Program-made: the position numbers and the translations under genes | NCBI GenBank assembly: GCA_963377175.1 | Contig: CAUJNA010001025.1 | Span: 1 to 64,000 of the forward strand | Direction: 5' to 3' | DNA: 64,000 nt | DNA from: Effrenium voratum | Taxonomy: Eukaryota; Sar; Dinophyceae; Suessiales; Symbiodiniaceae | The notes under the pieces: model-generated | Database searches by the model: none | What the model was told of the DNA's origin: nothing | What the model saw: only the letters and a program-made list of their open reading frames with translations | Shown here: positions 44,201 to 55,796 of the stretch, one piece after another | Layout of the letters: each line of letters opens with the position of its first letter | How positions within the stretch are numbered: the stretch's first letter is position 1

Positions 44201-46554
44201 TCTGCAAAGCGTGTGTTTGGAGGGCTCAAGAGACATTGAGCCAAAACATCAAAGCGCCTGTCCTTGACAGAAGACGTCTGAGCCCTAACCATTGATACAA
44301 GGCGTGTTCAAACAGCACTAAGCTTTTCTAAATCCGGGATCATCGCCCAAGTGGCCGCGAACAACATCGCCCTCTGCACTGCTTCGGGCGAAGCGGCGAG
44401 GCGCCGGCCAAGGCGAAGCCGAGAAACTCATAGCAGGATTTCCTTTCACCACCTAACAAATTTGGAAAATTGCTTCGTGAGGAATATGGGAACCCGATTC
44501 CAAGATGATTTTGGATCCTCTTATGGGAACTCCGCTGCATCCGTAAATGAATAGAGAACGGTTCGCAAAAGCTAAGCAAAAAGGACCCGGCCTCGGTCAG
44601 AAACCCGGGCTCCCTTCGGAGTCCAGAGCGGGCGACAGAGCGCACCGAGTCTTGCCTTCGAGTTCTTCTTGAGGGTACCTTTTCAGGTTATGTGTTTAAA
44701 GACAACCACCAATTGTGGGCGTCCCAAGCTCTGACACATATCATGAACATCTTGAGAGACATGACTTCACGAAGTGAACTTCACGGCTTCAAATAGCGAG
44801 AAGCAACGAGCATGATCCCTTGATGAATGGACAAAAGCCGCTTCGGATGAAACCCGATTTCAATGAAGGGATGGACCACTTGTTCGAAATAGTTTTGTAC
44901 TTCCAGATTATGACTGAAATCAACAATTTGTACCGGGGCCTGTTTGAGAGCACATCCATGTCCATGTTTTCCATTTGGGCCGTGCACGAGACGCCTGGAA
45001 AGTTCCGCGTATGTCACGTGGCATCTTCTTCCACACTGTGTTGTCTTCCAGTGTGGTTAATGCACAGCGAATGGAACATACCAGGAAGGTGTTGAGATAT
45101 ATCATGAGGAAACAATTTGAAGGGGGAAGCTTCCTGGCATCACACCCCTGGGGGGAGGGCATTTGGCGCATTCACCTGCATGTGGCAAGACCCAGTCATC
45201 CGAATTGCACCAGGCACCAAGCACGCCATTTCTGCGAGCTGGCGTCTCCGGTGCTCTCAAGATGCAGAAAAGCTACGACGCCATCACATGACCTCGGCCA
45301 GATGTGCACATGGGCATGTGGGGAACAACAGCATTACTGCTTCCTTGCTGCTTTCGTTCGGACAGTTTGGTGCAGTCGAACACGTCAGTGGTCGCCAGTT
45401 GTTTTAACTTGTATGATCCCCCCGATCATTGCTGCTCAACATGTCTCCAAGTGTTGGGCTTCCATTAGCTTGCTTTTCTCCCCTCCCTCCAACAATCATG
45501 GTGAAAGGAAGGGTTTGGAAGACTACCTTCCTTTTGGGGAAGCCTCCTGTCCACTTCCAGGTTGTTGGAAGGAGGGTATCCTCCTCTTTAATTCTGCGTC
45601 CCTTGATTGCGAAGCCCAACTCACCAGCACCCTTACCACTAGCAGAAGAGAAGCACAGCCTTCGGAAAGCCATGGTCGATACAATATCCTGGCCAGCGCA
45701 AAGCCAGGCAAAAAAAAGTAGTTCAGTCTATCTGCAAGAACCACTTTGTTGCAACTTGAGCTAGCAACGCGACTGTCCCGACTAGCTTGCCTGAAGAAAC
45801 ACTTCGAGAAACACGTCAAAATCCTCATTGAGAAAGATTTGGTGTTGAATAAAACTGGATGCCATTAAATCGGACTGAACACTTGGAATGACCCTGTTTC
45901 AACCATGATCCTGGCGCTCGCAATACGTGACATCTGGGGAATTCCTTTTGCGTGAAACACCAAAGGATCCCCAAGCAACGCCCACCATGAAAACCATGCG
46001 CGCCATCACCTGACGAGTCAATGTTCCGATGAAGCCTTGAAAAGTGCCAACAATGATATTGGCCTCAGAGATGCAGACCAGCACTTAGGATGGGAGGCGA
46101 ATTTGCTTTTGAGGCTTTCTAACCATCATGCTGGGGAGCATACCCCCAAGAAATCGGACAGCTCGGTGCTGGCAACCCAACAGGCTTCTGGTCAGGTTTT
46201 CCCAGGGTGATGCGACGTGTTCAGCGCGCCCCTGAGTGATATGGAATGTGGGACTAACAAATAGTGAATATTGACCGTTGCTCATCTCAAGAATCTACAT
46301 CACAATGGTGAATCTGTTGAGAAACACTGAACAAATTTCGACCACCGATATTGAACGTGAACGCGCTACCAAAAGGCATCATTCCATGTTGATAGACGCA
46401 AATGGACAGACATACAAGCGCACAGGCATATGTACGTGCATATATACATACAGTTACATATATGTGTATTTGCAGATATAGTATAGAAAAAGAGGGAGAC
46501 ATGCGTCTGTATACATGTACACAAGCCACATCTACACATGCTCACATTCACCTA
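44201..46554. other. Unassigned sequence
   Basis: A short minus island 44430-44360 ('EFLGFALAGASPLRPKQCRG') has G/C-ending codons. The 248-codon plus frame 44975-45721 has no bias or domain. No gene is supported. Confidence 0.3.
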
Positions 46555-46935
46555 CACAAACAAACAAGCACGCAAGCAAGCAAGCAAGCAAGAAAGCAAG
46601 CAAGCAAGAAAGCAAGCAAGCTGTCAAACAAACAAACAAACAACAAACAAACTATCAACAAACAAACAAACAAACAAACAAGCAAGCAAGCAAGCAAGCA
46701 AGCTGTCAAACAGGCAGACAGGCAGACAGGCAGACAGGCAGGCAGACAGGCAGGCAGGCAGACAGGCAGATAGACAGACCACAGACACACAGACAGACCA
46801 CTGACAGGCAGGCAAACAGGCAAACAGACAGACAGACAGGCGGACAAGCAGACAAGCGGGCAGACAGCCAGATTGGCACAGGCGATTGGCCATGCAGGCA
46901 GACTGGCAAGCAAACAAACAGGTAGGCAGAGACAA
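46555..46935. repeat. Compound CAAG/CAAA/CAGACAGG microsatellite
   Basis: CAAG tetramers, CAAA tetramers, again CAAG, then CAGACAGG octamers and degenerate CAGA units. Adjacent blocks differ by single substitutions. Confidence 0.97.
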
Positions 46936-47117
46936 ACAAAACAGGAAGGCAGACTTTCTCTGTGTGACTCGATGTTCTGGTTTCTGTCCATTTTTTGAGG
47001 GCTCAGTAACAATCCTTTTCAGGTAACTTCAAAGGGAAACCAAAAAAAAAAACGGAACCATGGGGTCCCCTAGGGTTGACGCATCCCGTGGTTTTGCATG
47101 CACCCTACCCAAAAAAC
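46936..47117. other. Partial family-1 copy
   Basis: 'ttcaaagggaaaccaaaa' followed by 'ccatggggtcccct' at 47030-47072 is the core and right half of family 1. Nothing else is seen. Confidence 0.4.
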
Positions 47118-47262
47118 CTCTGACTCGGCCGAGCGAGCCGCTGTGCAGCTTTGCTTGTCTAATTCCTTGACGGCGCGCTCCGCATCGCCCAGGTTGGCAC
47201 CTTGGTGAGTCGGTTCGCCCGTGGATAGTTTGTTTGGTACCAGCTCGCGGTGCATCGTTTCA
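47118..47262 (-). CDS. Exon-like island with donor, unknown protein
   Basis: The minus strand reads 'ETMHRELVPNKLSTGEPTHQ' and 'GANLGDAERAVKELDKQSCT', ending AARSAESE at GAGTCAGAG|GTTTTTTG. Codons are largely G/C-ending and the composition is that of a soluble helical protein. The 5' border is not defined. No family is recognised. Confidence 0.42.
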
Positions 47263-48489
47263 TTTTCGCCTCCGTTGTGCAAAAGGATGCAACAAATTAG
47301 AGAACGGTTGTAAGAATATGTGTAAAACACACCTCTACCTGGGTGCTAAACATATGACATGTGGGAAATCAATATACCAACTGGATGCAAAAAATAAAAC
47401 AGCTTGACAACCGAGGCCCATAACACAAAGCACGGAAGCAACCCACGCCGTCCTGTGCATAGCACCAGTGCCGCGAGCTTCCGGATTTTGGAGGTGAGCC
47501 CGATGAGATTGGATGGGTTGCCCCCTACCCTACAAGAACCAGGCGATCTTTCTCGCACCAATCAAAACCAATGTGGGCTGATCCTGACCCCTGACGGCAA
47601 GGCTCTGTTTTTGAGAAGCAGCCTGCAACTCCCTGCATATGATTTTCGGGTACTTTTTGGTGGACATCAGATTTAGGTGGGGATTCATGTCCACCGACCA
47701 CTGAGCAAGGTTCCGAACATTCGTAGCCACGTCAACACTCCACGATGTTTTGCCTCCATCCTGAAACAGCGCCCGCACTGCGCGGTCCAATTCTCCTTGT
47801 TGCAACCACCCACCACAGCACCCTCCCAAAGCACCCTGCATCCAGCTGAAGGGCTCCCATGACTTCAAGAAAAGGGCTGACGGCCATCCCAAGTTTAAAT
47901 TGACCAAGAATAATGTTCTTGCGTCACACCACGCCTTTGCGCATGTGCCCTCTATTCGAACGTCAGTTTTTTCTGCCCGCTTTGCTGGTTCAGCCTTCAC
48001 CCCCCCCCCCACCCCCCCACACCCCGCTCTATGCATATCCGTAATTTTCGGCCCTTTCTTCTATATGCAACTACAAATGCCTCATTTGTACAGAAGCTGC
48101 CAATAGGGCTGTTGCGTATGGCCTCTGTCCCTAACTACGAAGGCGCGTCTTCGAGCCAAAAAGGAAGACTAGGGTTTTGCATTTTCACTCGAAAACCAAA
48201 AGACTCTAGTCTTTTTTGTGTCACTTTGTTTGTTTTTAGGTTGTCTCGAATGTTTTTTGGTTTTCTTGCTTTCCCACAGCTTTTTAGTTTCTGATTAAAA
48301 ACAAGAAACTAAGTTCTTTTGGTTTCACACCCAAAAATAGTCTTTTTGGTGTTTTGAATGGAAAACAAGAACCCTAGTCTTTTTTGTTTTTGGGTGCAAA
48401 CCAACAACCCTTGTCGTTTTTCCCCACCCGACAGGAAGGGGTTGTTAGATCCGCGTTTCCGATGCTTCTACACCACGCCCCCACCCAGT
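47263..48489. other. Unassigned sequence; dispersed repeat copy 2; TTTTTGG-rich tail
   Basis: 47660-47743 is the partner of 36007-36093. From 48130 to 48420 the sequence is made of AAAACCAAAAGAC/CTAGTCTTTTTTG words in both orientations, so hairpins are likely. No gene is supported. Confidence 0.5.
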
Positions 48490-48650
48490 ATCCCGCCAGA
48501 GCAGCTCGCCAGTGGATCCCGCCGAGTATCCCGCCAGAGCAGCTCGCCAGCTCGCCAATGGATCCCGCCGAGTATCCCGCCAGAGCTGCTCGCCAGTGGA
48601 TCCCGCCGAGTATCTTGCCAGCGGGTCGCCAGTGGGTCCCGCCGAGTATC
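48490..48650. repeat. Minisatellite, GCCAGTGGATCCCGCCGAGTATCCC units
   Basis: About four units of 37-55 bp built on 'gccagtggatcccgccgagt' and 'atcccgccagagcagctc'. All frames are open and give Pro/Ser/Arg repeats. A 10-bp-arm hairpin (aaagaaccccgt / acggttcttt) follows at 48651-48705. Confidence 0.9.
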
Positions 48651-48904
48651 CCAAAGAACCCCGTCTTTTTTTTTTGATTGAAAACCAAAAAACGGTTCTT
48701 TGAGCAGAAAACCAAAAACTGATGAAAAACAAAGACTCGAGAAACCACCCCAAAACAAAAATAGACCACGGTTGGCCCGAAAGCATCACAGCCCAGCGAA
48801 GCTTGGCACAAAACTCATGCTAACATGGACTCGCATCATGCACAAGCAACATGGCCCAGGCCGGCCTGAAGCCTTGCTACTTCGACTTAGGCTTGAGCAA
48901 ATGC

Positions 48905-49100
48905 TGACATAGCGCTGCCGCTCTCATGACGACGACTCTCATGATGACTCACTTTGTGCAAGACACCCAGACGACTCAGCGCAATGACTCTCATGATGAC
49001 TCTGTGCAACGACTCTCATGATGACTCTGTGCAATGACGCTTTGTGAAGGTTGCTCTGCACAGTGACTCCCGTGATGACGCTGTGCAACGGAGCTGTGGG
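48905..49100. repeat. GACTCTCATGATGACTCTGTGCAAT minisatellite
   Basis: Imperfect units of about 24-28 bp built from gactctcatgat and gactctgtgcaa. Related words return at 49785-49900 on the far side of the next arrays. Confidence 0.85.
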
Positions 49101-49119
49101 ACTGTACTCCGCATGACAA

Positions 49120-49380
49120 GTTGCGATTTTTGAGCCGGAGCTGCGCAGTTGCTCTGTGCAAGCTGCTCTGCGCAAATTGCACTTAAAAGTTGCGATTTTG
49201 CAGCCGAAGCTGCGGAGGTGCACTCCGCGTACTGCCTTTGTACTTAAAGGTTGCGATTTTGCAGCCGGAGCTGCAGGAGTGTACTCCGCGTACTACGTTT
49301 GCACTTAAAAGTTACGAATTTCCAGCTGCGGAAGGGTCCTCCGCCTACTACGTTCGCACGTAAAAGTTGCAATTTCTGTC
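49120..49380. repeat. Minisatellite with GTTGCGATTTTGCAGCC units, 55-69 bp
   Basis: Unit starts 'gttgcgatttt' at 49120, 49189, 49250, 49311 (gttacgaattt) and 49366. Each is followed by 'gagctgc', a GTACTCCGCGTACT-like element and 'acttaaaa'. Confidence 0.9.
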
Positions 49381-49393
49381 AAGAAGAGCTGCC

Positions 49394-49463
49394 GCGGACC
49401 AGGCGGGAATCAAACCCGCGACCGCGCGACTCCGAGAGCAGGCGCGCAAACCACGCGACAACT
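49394..49463 (-). ncRNA. tRNA-derived fragment (T-arm/B-box)
   Basis: The minus strand contains GCGGG-TTTGATT-CCCGC (49419-49403), a 5-bp T-arm with a 7-nt loop matching a polymerase III B box except C-to-T in GGTTCGA. Upstream, TCGCGTGGTTTGCGCGC resembles an A box. The acceptor strands do not pair and the anticodon stem is poor, so this is not a functional tRNA. It could be a SINE head or a tRNA pseudogene. Confidence 0.35.
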
Positions 49464-49499
49464 TCCAAAGATTCGCACGGTGCCACAGCCAGGCGCTTC

Positions 49500-49740
49500 G
49501 ACCACGCCGATCTCCGCAGAGGGTCGCGCGGGAACCGCAAAAATCACAAAAAGTCCTCAGTTTCGCCGATCTCCGCAGAGGGTCGCGCGCGGCAGAAATC
49601 GTAAAAAGTCCTCAGTTTTTTGACCTCGACCACACGAATCTTCGCAGAGGGTCGCGCGCGCACCGCAGAAATCGTAAAAAGTCCTCAGTTGTTTGACCTC
49701 GACCACGCCGATCTCCGCAGAGGGCTGATTTCCGTAGAGC
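49500..49740. repeat. Minisatellite with GATCTCCGCAGAGGGTCGCGCG units
   Basis: Four starts of 'cga(t)ctccgcagagggtcgcg' with intervals of about 60-75 bp, each followed by 'gcagaaatcgtaaaaagtcc' and 'tcagtttttgacctcgacca'. Confidence 0.9.
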
Positions 49741-49937
49741 GCTGTCGCCGCCCTAAGAAGAGAAGAACGGAATATAGAATTCTCATGAGCAATGACTCTG
49801 TGCAATGACTCTGTGCTATGACTCTGTGTTATGACTTATGACTCATGATGATGATAATGATGATGATAACTCTTTGCAATGACTCTCATGATGCTAACTC
49901 CCATGAGCCCAGCGGAAGAACCCTTCGCCATGCTTTT

Positions 49938-49938
49938 G

Positions 49939-50022
<84 letters not shown>

Positions 50023-50038
50023 CAGAGAGGGAGAGAGA
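49938..50038. repeat. (GA)n microsatellite
   Basis: About 50 GA units with late ACAGAG interruptions. Confidence 0.97.
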
Positions 50039-50128
50039 AGTGACAAAAGAATTGTGTTTTGTGTTCTTGGGTTTCTCGAGGTTTTTATGGAGTTCTAAAG
50101 CACTCCTCAAGCACATCTACTTCAAAAA

Positions 50129-50350
50129 CATCTAGCAAGCATTCCAAGTACAAGAAAACATCTTCTACTGCTACAAACATTCATCAAACAGCACCATCTT
50201 CATGGACACTAAGTTCTGATGTTTAAAAGGCACCAAACATCTGCTTCAAATCATCTAGCAAGCTAGCAAGCATTCCCAGGCAAGAAAACATTTCCAAGGA
50301 CACGAAGACATCTGCTTCTACTCAAAACACTCATCAAACAGCACCACCTT
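50129..50350. repeat. Diverged direct duplication, about 128 bp apart
   Basis: 'catctagcaagcattcc', 'caagaaaacat' and 'tcatcaaacagcaccatctt' at 50129-50205 recur in order at 50257-50350 with insertions. Confidence 0.75.
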
Positions 50351-50445
50351 CCTGCTCATCAGATTCTGATGTTCCCAGAATGCTACAAAACACTGGCTTT
50401 TTCCAGTCTTTGTAGCCTGGGCGTGGATCCCGGGGGGGGGGACCA

Positions 50446-50466
50446 CCATATATATATATATATATG
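50446..50466. repeat. (TA)n microsatellite
   Basis: About ten TA units after a G9 run. Confidence 0.95.
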
Positions 50467-51572
50467 TTTTCTCCATTTGATCCAGGTCTCTTAAAACAGG
50501 GCAGCTCTAAAACTGGTTTCCAGTTAATTCCTGGCGTACCTACGTGCGTGCCCCACCCGAACATTGAACCGCTGCCGCTCAGACAGAGAGTTTAATGCGA
50601 AACCATTTGGCCGTCTCAAATGGTCCGAATGTAAACATGTTTTGCCGAATCGACTGCCGCTCGTCTGGCTGCTTTTGTTCATCTGCAGATTGAGAATCAA
50701 TGAATGCATGATCACGGGCGGCGAGAGAAGCTAGAGGAGTCTGTGCGTCATGCGTCAGAGTTGGTCATCAGTGAGTTGGACTATGACATAGCTGGATCTG
50801 AGTCACAATCAAAGCCCGGTACTACATGCAACGAATCAAAAGGGCGGTGGAACAGCTGACGCATGACTTCTCTCCGCGTCCCGGGGGACCCGAGCTATGC
50901 GAGCTATACACAACTAATCAATGAGCGGGAATGTGTCAAACCTCAAAACGGAAGGCAACCATAAAACCGCCGCGTGCACACATTCCCATGGGCGGTCTTG
51001 CTAAGGCTCAAAACTCCATCCCTGGATGAGGGGCAGCGCCAAGAGGGCCCTTCCCTATTGCGAACATGATTTCAACCCTTCCCAGTTGTCCACTTCAGGT
51101 GACGAATACTTGCCACGTGTTTCTCCTCCAAAGACAAGCACAGTGGACGAGGCGAGAAGAAACAAAACTGAAAGGAAGTCCATCCTTTCAGGACCTGCAC
51201 TGTCCATTGCGAATACATTGCCAGGGCCTCCCCACATGTCACAGACCATGAGTTGAGTGCTTCCCCAAAAACGCCTTCCGCCACATGTCCCAGAATGTGG
51301 GGACCCAATGAGGCCTGGGTCATGTTGCCATGGAGCTAATATCGAACTTGTGACAAGGATTTGTCCGAGGGTAAATCAGAATCACTGGCTCTTGCTCATA
51401 GATTCGAAGTCTGCGCAATGTGACGATGCATCAATTTACAACTCTCTCGGCAAACATGGGCCACAACTTGTTGCTCCTCTCAGCTCTTCTGGGATTTTTC
51501 ACCCATCCACCTACGCCACAACCTTGGGCGAGGTCCACTTTTGGCCCTCCAGCCACTCGAAGAAAACCTCGG
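50467..51572. other. Unassigned sequence
   Basis: No gene, domain or array is supported. Confidence 0.3.
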
Positions 51573-51685
51573 TCAATGCAGCTTGGCGGAGGAGCACGGC
51601 TCCGCCGGGGGCTTGTCGTAGTACTTGAAGTCCAGCTCCGTGTTCTCCCCGCGGAGCTCCAGGGTGGCATCCTCCGAACCGAACG
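51573..51685 (-). CDS. Probable C-terminal exon, unknown protein
   Basis: The minus strand reads 'GSEDATLELRGENTELDFKY' then 'YDKPPAEPCSSAKLH' and TGA (51575-51573). Virtually every codon ends in G or C, the clearest bias in the window after the SPRY exons. The acceptor is probably the AG of CCAGTGAG|CG. Just after the stop another minus frame with similar bias reads 'ALTEVFFEWLEGQKWTSPKV', so a frameshift or a second exon is possible. No family is recognised. Confidence 0.5.
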
Positions 51686-53211
51686 CTCACTGGAAACTGG
51701 GGCCACGGATGGCCATGTCGAACCCTCGGTTGGCATGGGGCGTGACAGGCGGACATGAAACCTTGCTGGGTGTTCCTAGTCCTTATGTTGTGGTGCAACA
51801 TGATGGTTCCATCTCAAGACTTGGAAGCCACAAGGATGCGTCGCATGACCATTGTTGCGTCCGCGTGCGCAAACTCATGGCCCCACTCTGACCATGCACA
51901 CAAATCCAGGGAATCAGTATTCTGAATGTGTTCTAGTGTGGCGCCCTCTCGAAACTCGAACCAATCTCAGATTGGACCAGGAGCAGAATGTCGTAGCTTC
52001 GAAGGTTCTTTGTGGATCTATCCTAGAGTGCTAAACAAAGTGCCCAAAGAGTGCTAAAGGACTGCACAAGCAAGCAGCAGGTAAAATCCTCTAAGGCATC
52101 CAAAGTGTTCCCTGAAAAAAGGAGCCCAAGCCCAACTCCTGACTCGCATCAAACAAGGGATGTTCAAAAAGGTCAGGACCATTCATCGTGGATGAGTCAT
52201 CTTGGCCAGTGCTACGCGGGGGAGCAGGGTTCGCCATGACCAAAACTTGCCCGGGCTTACCTGGAGAAGAAACAGTTCGCCTTAAGCAGCCTTCTGAGAA
52301 TGCTGTGCTTCGCAAGTGAAAGCCTTTGGTGTTCAAAACTTGCTACCCATATCACAATGCACTTGCAGAAAGCGAGCAGCGCGTGATGGGAGCAATGGCA
52401 GATCTTAGCAATGGCACATCTTCTGCATCCTCCCTCTGCGTTCACACCACCCACCGTAGTTGTTGTGTTTGCTTCGTACTGCTTCTTAAAGACCGGAAGA
52501 CAAAGAGAACCAAACATAGAAATTCCTGCACAACATGACCAACACAATGCCGAGCAATGATGAACAATGCGTAAACCTGCCAAAACAATCCAACACAAAC
52601 AGCCAAGAGCAGGAGACCACCTGAGCGGACTGAATCCTACAAAGCCAAAACCGAAAGGTATGGGGACAAAATCCAGCATATACCTAAACGGCAAACAATG
52701 TCCTGTCTGAACACTTACACACATGTGCGCACACTGAAGTATCTACACATCCTTTGCATGGATTGATACGGGTAGATGTATACGATTCTTGTACGTGCAC
52801 ATGCACGTAGCGCTGGTTGCTTGTGGTGTGTTGATATGCTTTGAGCACAATGCTTTCTGAACCCGCTTCCACAATCTCCTGCTTCATCTCAAAGCCATCC
52901 TCATCATAACAGATTGCCAACAAAGTATTCTCCACAAACGTGCTGTGAAGGGCTAGACATGATCGTCTATGCTCGTGGCCTAGCAAAGCCATGTTCGCCT
53001 ATCTCGAGCATTGGATTTCCAGCCAATGCACGGTGTGGCTCTTCTGACAGAGGTCACAGATTCTAGTACAAATGGTGGGTACCCACGTCGCACCATTTGA
53101 CGCCACTAGCGACACTCAGAAAGCCCATTCGGATCCGGACTCGCCACCCCTCTGTGCCAGACACCTTCCATTGCGGAAAGAGACAATACTCCTGGAATCC
53201 CAGAAACTCAC
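51686..53211. other. Unassigned sequence
   Basis: No gene is supported. The 155-codon minus frame 52724-52257 has no bias or motif. Confidence 0.3.
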
Positions 53212-53347
53212 CATGTCCATGACAGGCAAAAAAAAATAAGAGACCGGGTCCTTTCCGCTGCCAGACACCTTCCAGCTGGTTACCGCCGGCAAGGCGGTGC
53301 TCAGCTTCCTCTCCATGTCCTCCGAAACGCCATCCCCGCAAGTCCAA
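53212..53347 (-). CDS. Exon-like island with GTGAGT donor, unknown protein
   Basis: The minus strand reads 'GDGVSEDMERKLSTALPAVT' then 'SWKVSGSGKDPVSYFFLPVM' and ends ATGGACATG|GTGAGTTTC, a textbook donor. Codons are G/C-ending in the first two thirds; a T9 run interrupts the end. 'ccagacaccttcca' occurs twice (53156 and 53260), so part of the exon was duplicated into the next intron. No family is recognised. Confidence 0.45.
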
Positions 53348-54097
53348 GGCCCACGTTTTGGTCGGGCTGTGGGAAATGGAATCCACTTCTGTGACACAAC
53401 AACAACAAAAAGACTTCCCAAAGACTCACCCACCCATAAAGGGGAAGATTCCCTTGTTTCACAGAAGTGGGGATAAACCCCGGGTGATCAAACAACCCTC
53501 TATAATCCAACAAGAAGAGAGAACCTTCGAGCAACTTAAGGCTGAGTTGCCAAGTCGCTGGCGTAGTGAGGCCTCCGTCCTCTAAATTTGTCTTCATGGG
53601 AGTCTGGCCGTGGCTTGTGACACATGAGTGATGAAAACCAATGCGCCTGTGGCTTCAGCCGGCCGCCGGCCCTTCTGAAACCGCCTCACCCTAAAGGAGT
53701 GTGACTTGCCAAGAGGGGGCCAAGGCGGTCAATTCCTCGCAGCCTCGTTCTTCGCACTCTGCAACGAGCCATTGGTACTGGCAAACATGATGCATAACGA
53801 TTTACCAAGGGTCTTGAGGTGCAATACTTAGGTCGTCAGAGTCGCTGTTATATGCAAGACATGAGTGGGAAATGTTTGCTGGCAGAGCGATTGAAGATTG
53901 ATGGTAATGGGCGTGTCGCAATTCGGGTCACCTTTCCCACGCTTGCATTCACTGTACTCCTCGCCCGCTCCTGACATTCGGGCGGGGACATCATCATGGT
54001 GCCGGCAATCATACCCACCTTGATTGTCTCAACCCCGTTCTCAGTGGACAAAGTGACCTCGGCCAGGCTCAGCTGCAATGTTACGACATTGCGCATG
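53348..54097. other. Unassigned sequence
   Basis: No gene is supported. Confidence 0.3.
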
Positions 54098-54262
54098 CTG
54101 CAGAAACAGAACAGAACGAACAGAACAGAACAGAAAAGAACAAAACAGAACAGAACAGAACAGAACAGAACAGAAACAAGCAAGCAAGCAAGCAAGCAAA
54201 CAAACAAACAAACAAACGAATACACGAACAAACAACGAAACACCAAAACAAAAGAAAGAGAC
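54098..54262. repeat. (CAGAA)n, (CAAG)n, (CAAA)n compound microsatellite
   Basis: Pentamers acaga/cagaa, then CAAG, CAAA and CGAA tetramers. Confidence 0.97.
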
Positions 54263-55229
54263 AAGAAAGCATGTTGCTTCCAGCAGATGAGCAATGCTTG
54301 CTTTCAAAAGGAAGCTGTATGAATATACCTTCAACTGTGTTTTCGCATGTGACCTCAGGAAGCCACAAGTTTCACCACAAGTTCCAGATGGACCAGGCCA
54401 GGCGCATCGCTTTGAGAAGGCGAGTCCTTACAGAGCCAAGGGGCACCAGTCATCAGCGAGTTGCCCACCCTCATAGAGAGCCGGAAGGAGTTGGGGTCCG
54501 AAGGGGACTGAACCATCTCCATGACCAAGGCGAAACCACCGCCTCAGGCAAGCATGCTCAAGCTTTTGTTTCTTGCCAAATCGCGGCCTCTGTGCGATAC
54601 ACTTAACTTGTCCAGATCCAGATCTCCAAACTCAGAAGTTCCAAGAGGCCTCGCGGGGGCTATCCTTTTTAGGCCCGCGGTATGAGCCACTTGAAGCATG
54701 TTGGTTCAAAGCTTGTCCAAAACGCGTTCGTCGGCTTCCCTCAACTAGGGAAACGCTAGACGTGGTCTAACAGACGGTCTAGGATTATGCAAAAGTCGGC
54801 GATTTGCAGCATGATTCGTCCCGCGCTGCGTCGCGCTGCGTCCCACATGCTGCGTCGGCAATGCATGGGTGCTGAGCCAACTGCAGCGACTATTGCGCGG
54901 CATGATCGTCGTGCTGTGTCAGCGACGCGTCCGGAATGCACCCTAGGGTGCATCTGGATGAAAACTGCTGCGCGCGAGACCACGTGAGTTAGACCAGGTA
55001 ATAATGATGTTGCAATTCATTAATAAAGCACCGCGTGTTCTAAATTCCCAGCAGCTTCCCTCGAGCCCCTTCCACCATTATCTCACCGTGCAAGAACCAA
55101 AAACGTCTCGAAGAATCTGCTGTTCAAGTACGCTCAACTGTCCTAGCGCAGGTCCAAACAAGCCAGCTTTCGAGCAACACAGGACTGTTCCCCATCAAAA
55201 AAAGATGCTACCCTAGATCGATCCTTCTT
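54263..55229. other. Unassigned sequence
   Basis: GCGTCGC/GCTGCGTC words are frequent at 54820-54930. Open frames give no recognisable protein. Confidence 0.3.
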
Positions 55230-55275
55230 CCTTTTTTCGCTCTCTCTCTCTCTCTTTCTTTATCTCTCTCTGAGT
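55230..55275. repeat. (TC)n tract
   Basis: Pyrimidine-only stretch with eight TC units and CTTT interruptions. Confidence 0.9.
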
Positions 55276-55295
55276 GGTACCTCGAAACGGCCTCT

Positions 55296-55709
55296 ATGTT
55301 GCGCAGCTTCCCGGAGGCTTTCCAAGATGCGATTTTGCCAACTGGTTGGAGCAGGATTTACGCGACATTTCGCTCTGAACTGGGCCCCAGTTGTTCAGCT
55401 GTGCCGAAAGTGAAGTTCGGCCCTGGGCTTTTCGCACGGCCGCCGGACAGACATCCCTTGCGTTGTGCTCGTCGATTTGATACCAAAGCGGACTTACGCG
55501 ACCTTAAGACCTCCTTGAAAGCCTCGTTGAGCAGGAGTCTCATTCTTGCGGAGCGTGCAAATGGACGTCTCCGAAGCGCATGCTCCATCTGTTTTGCCCA
55601 TTTCTCGCCTAAGCCTATGCCTTTTTGCTCCACTTTCGCCTCAGCATCTTTAATCCCCTATGAACCCGCCTCAGTGGGGTTTGTCTTTTTGTTGGCACCC
55701 CATGTTTAG
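55296..55709 (+). CDS. Open frame, unknown, strand uncertain
   Basis: A 137-codon frame starts at ATG 55296 ('MLRSFPEAFQDAILPTGWSR') and ends inside the family-1 element 55678-55777, which supplies its last residues. The opposite strand is also open (55633-55358, 'GEKWAKQMEHALRRRPFARS'). Codon third positions are moderately G/C-rich on both. No domain. It may be an exon on either strand or chance. Confidence 0.25.
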   Translation: MLRSFPEAFQDAILPTGWSRIYATFRSELGPSCSAVPKVKFGPGLFARPPDRHPLRCARRFDTKADLRDLKTSLKASLSRSLILAERANGRLRSACSICFAHFSPKPMPFCSTFASASLIPYEPASVGFVFLLAPHV

Positions 55710-55777
55710 CGGGTCTCAAGGAAAGCCACAAGGAACACAACACTTTGGGGGGTCCCATTCCTAAAAAGAAACGAGCC
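55678..55777. mobile_element. Family-1 inverted-repeat element, 100 bp
   Basis: Left GGTTTGTCTTTTTGTTGGCACCC and right GGGTCCCATTCCTAAAAAGAAACGAGCC are inverted relatives. The core 'tcaaggaaagccacaagga' matches the family signature. Confidence 0.72.
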
Positions 55778-55796
55778 ACCCGGCTGGCGACTCTAC

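Noticed and set aside
49394..49463. Functional tRNA gene
   Set aside because: Only the T-arm is good. The acceptor strands do not pair and the anticodon arm is irregular.
49251..49604. 117-residue plus-strand ORF with 'ESNPRPRDSESRRANHATT'-like peptide
   Set aside because: This peptide type is a common artefact of translating tRNA-derived sequence antisense; here it overlaps the T-arm.
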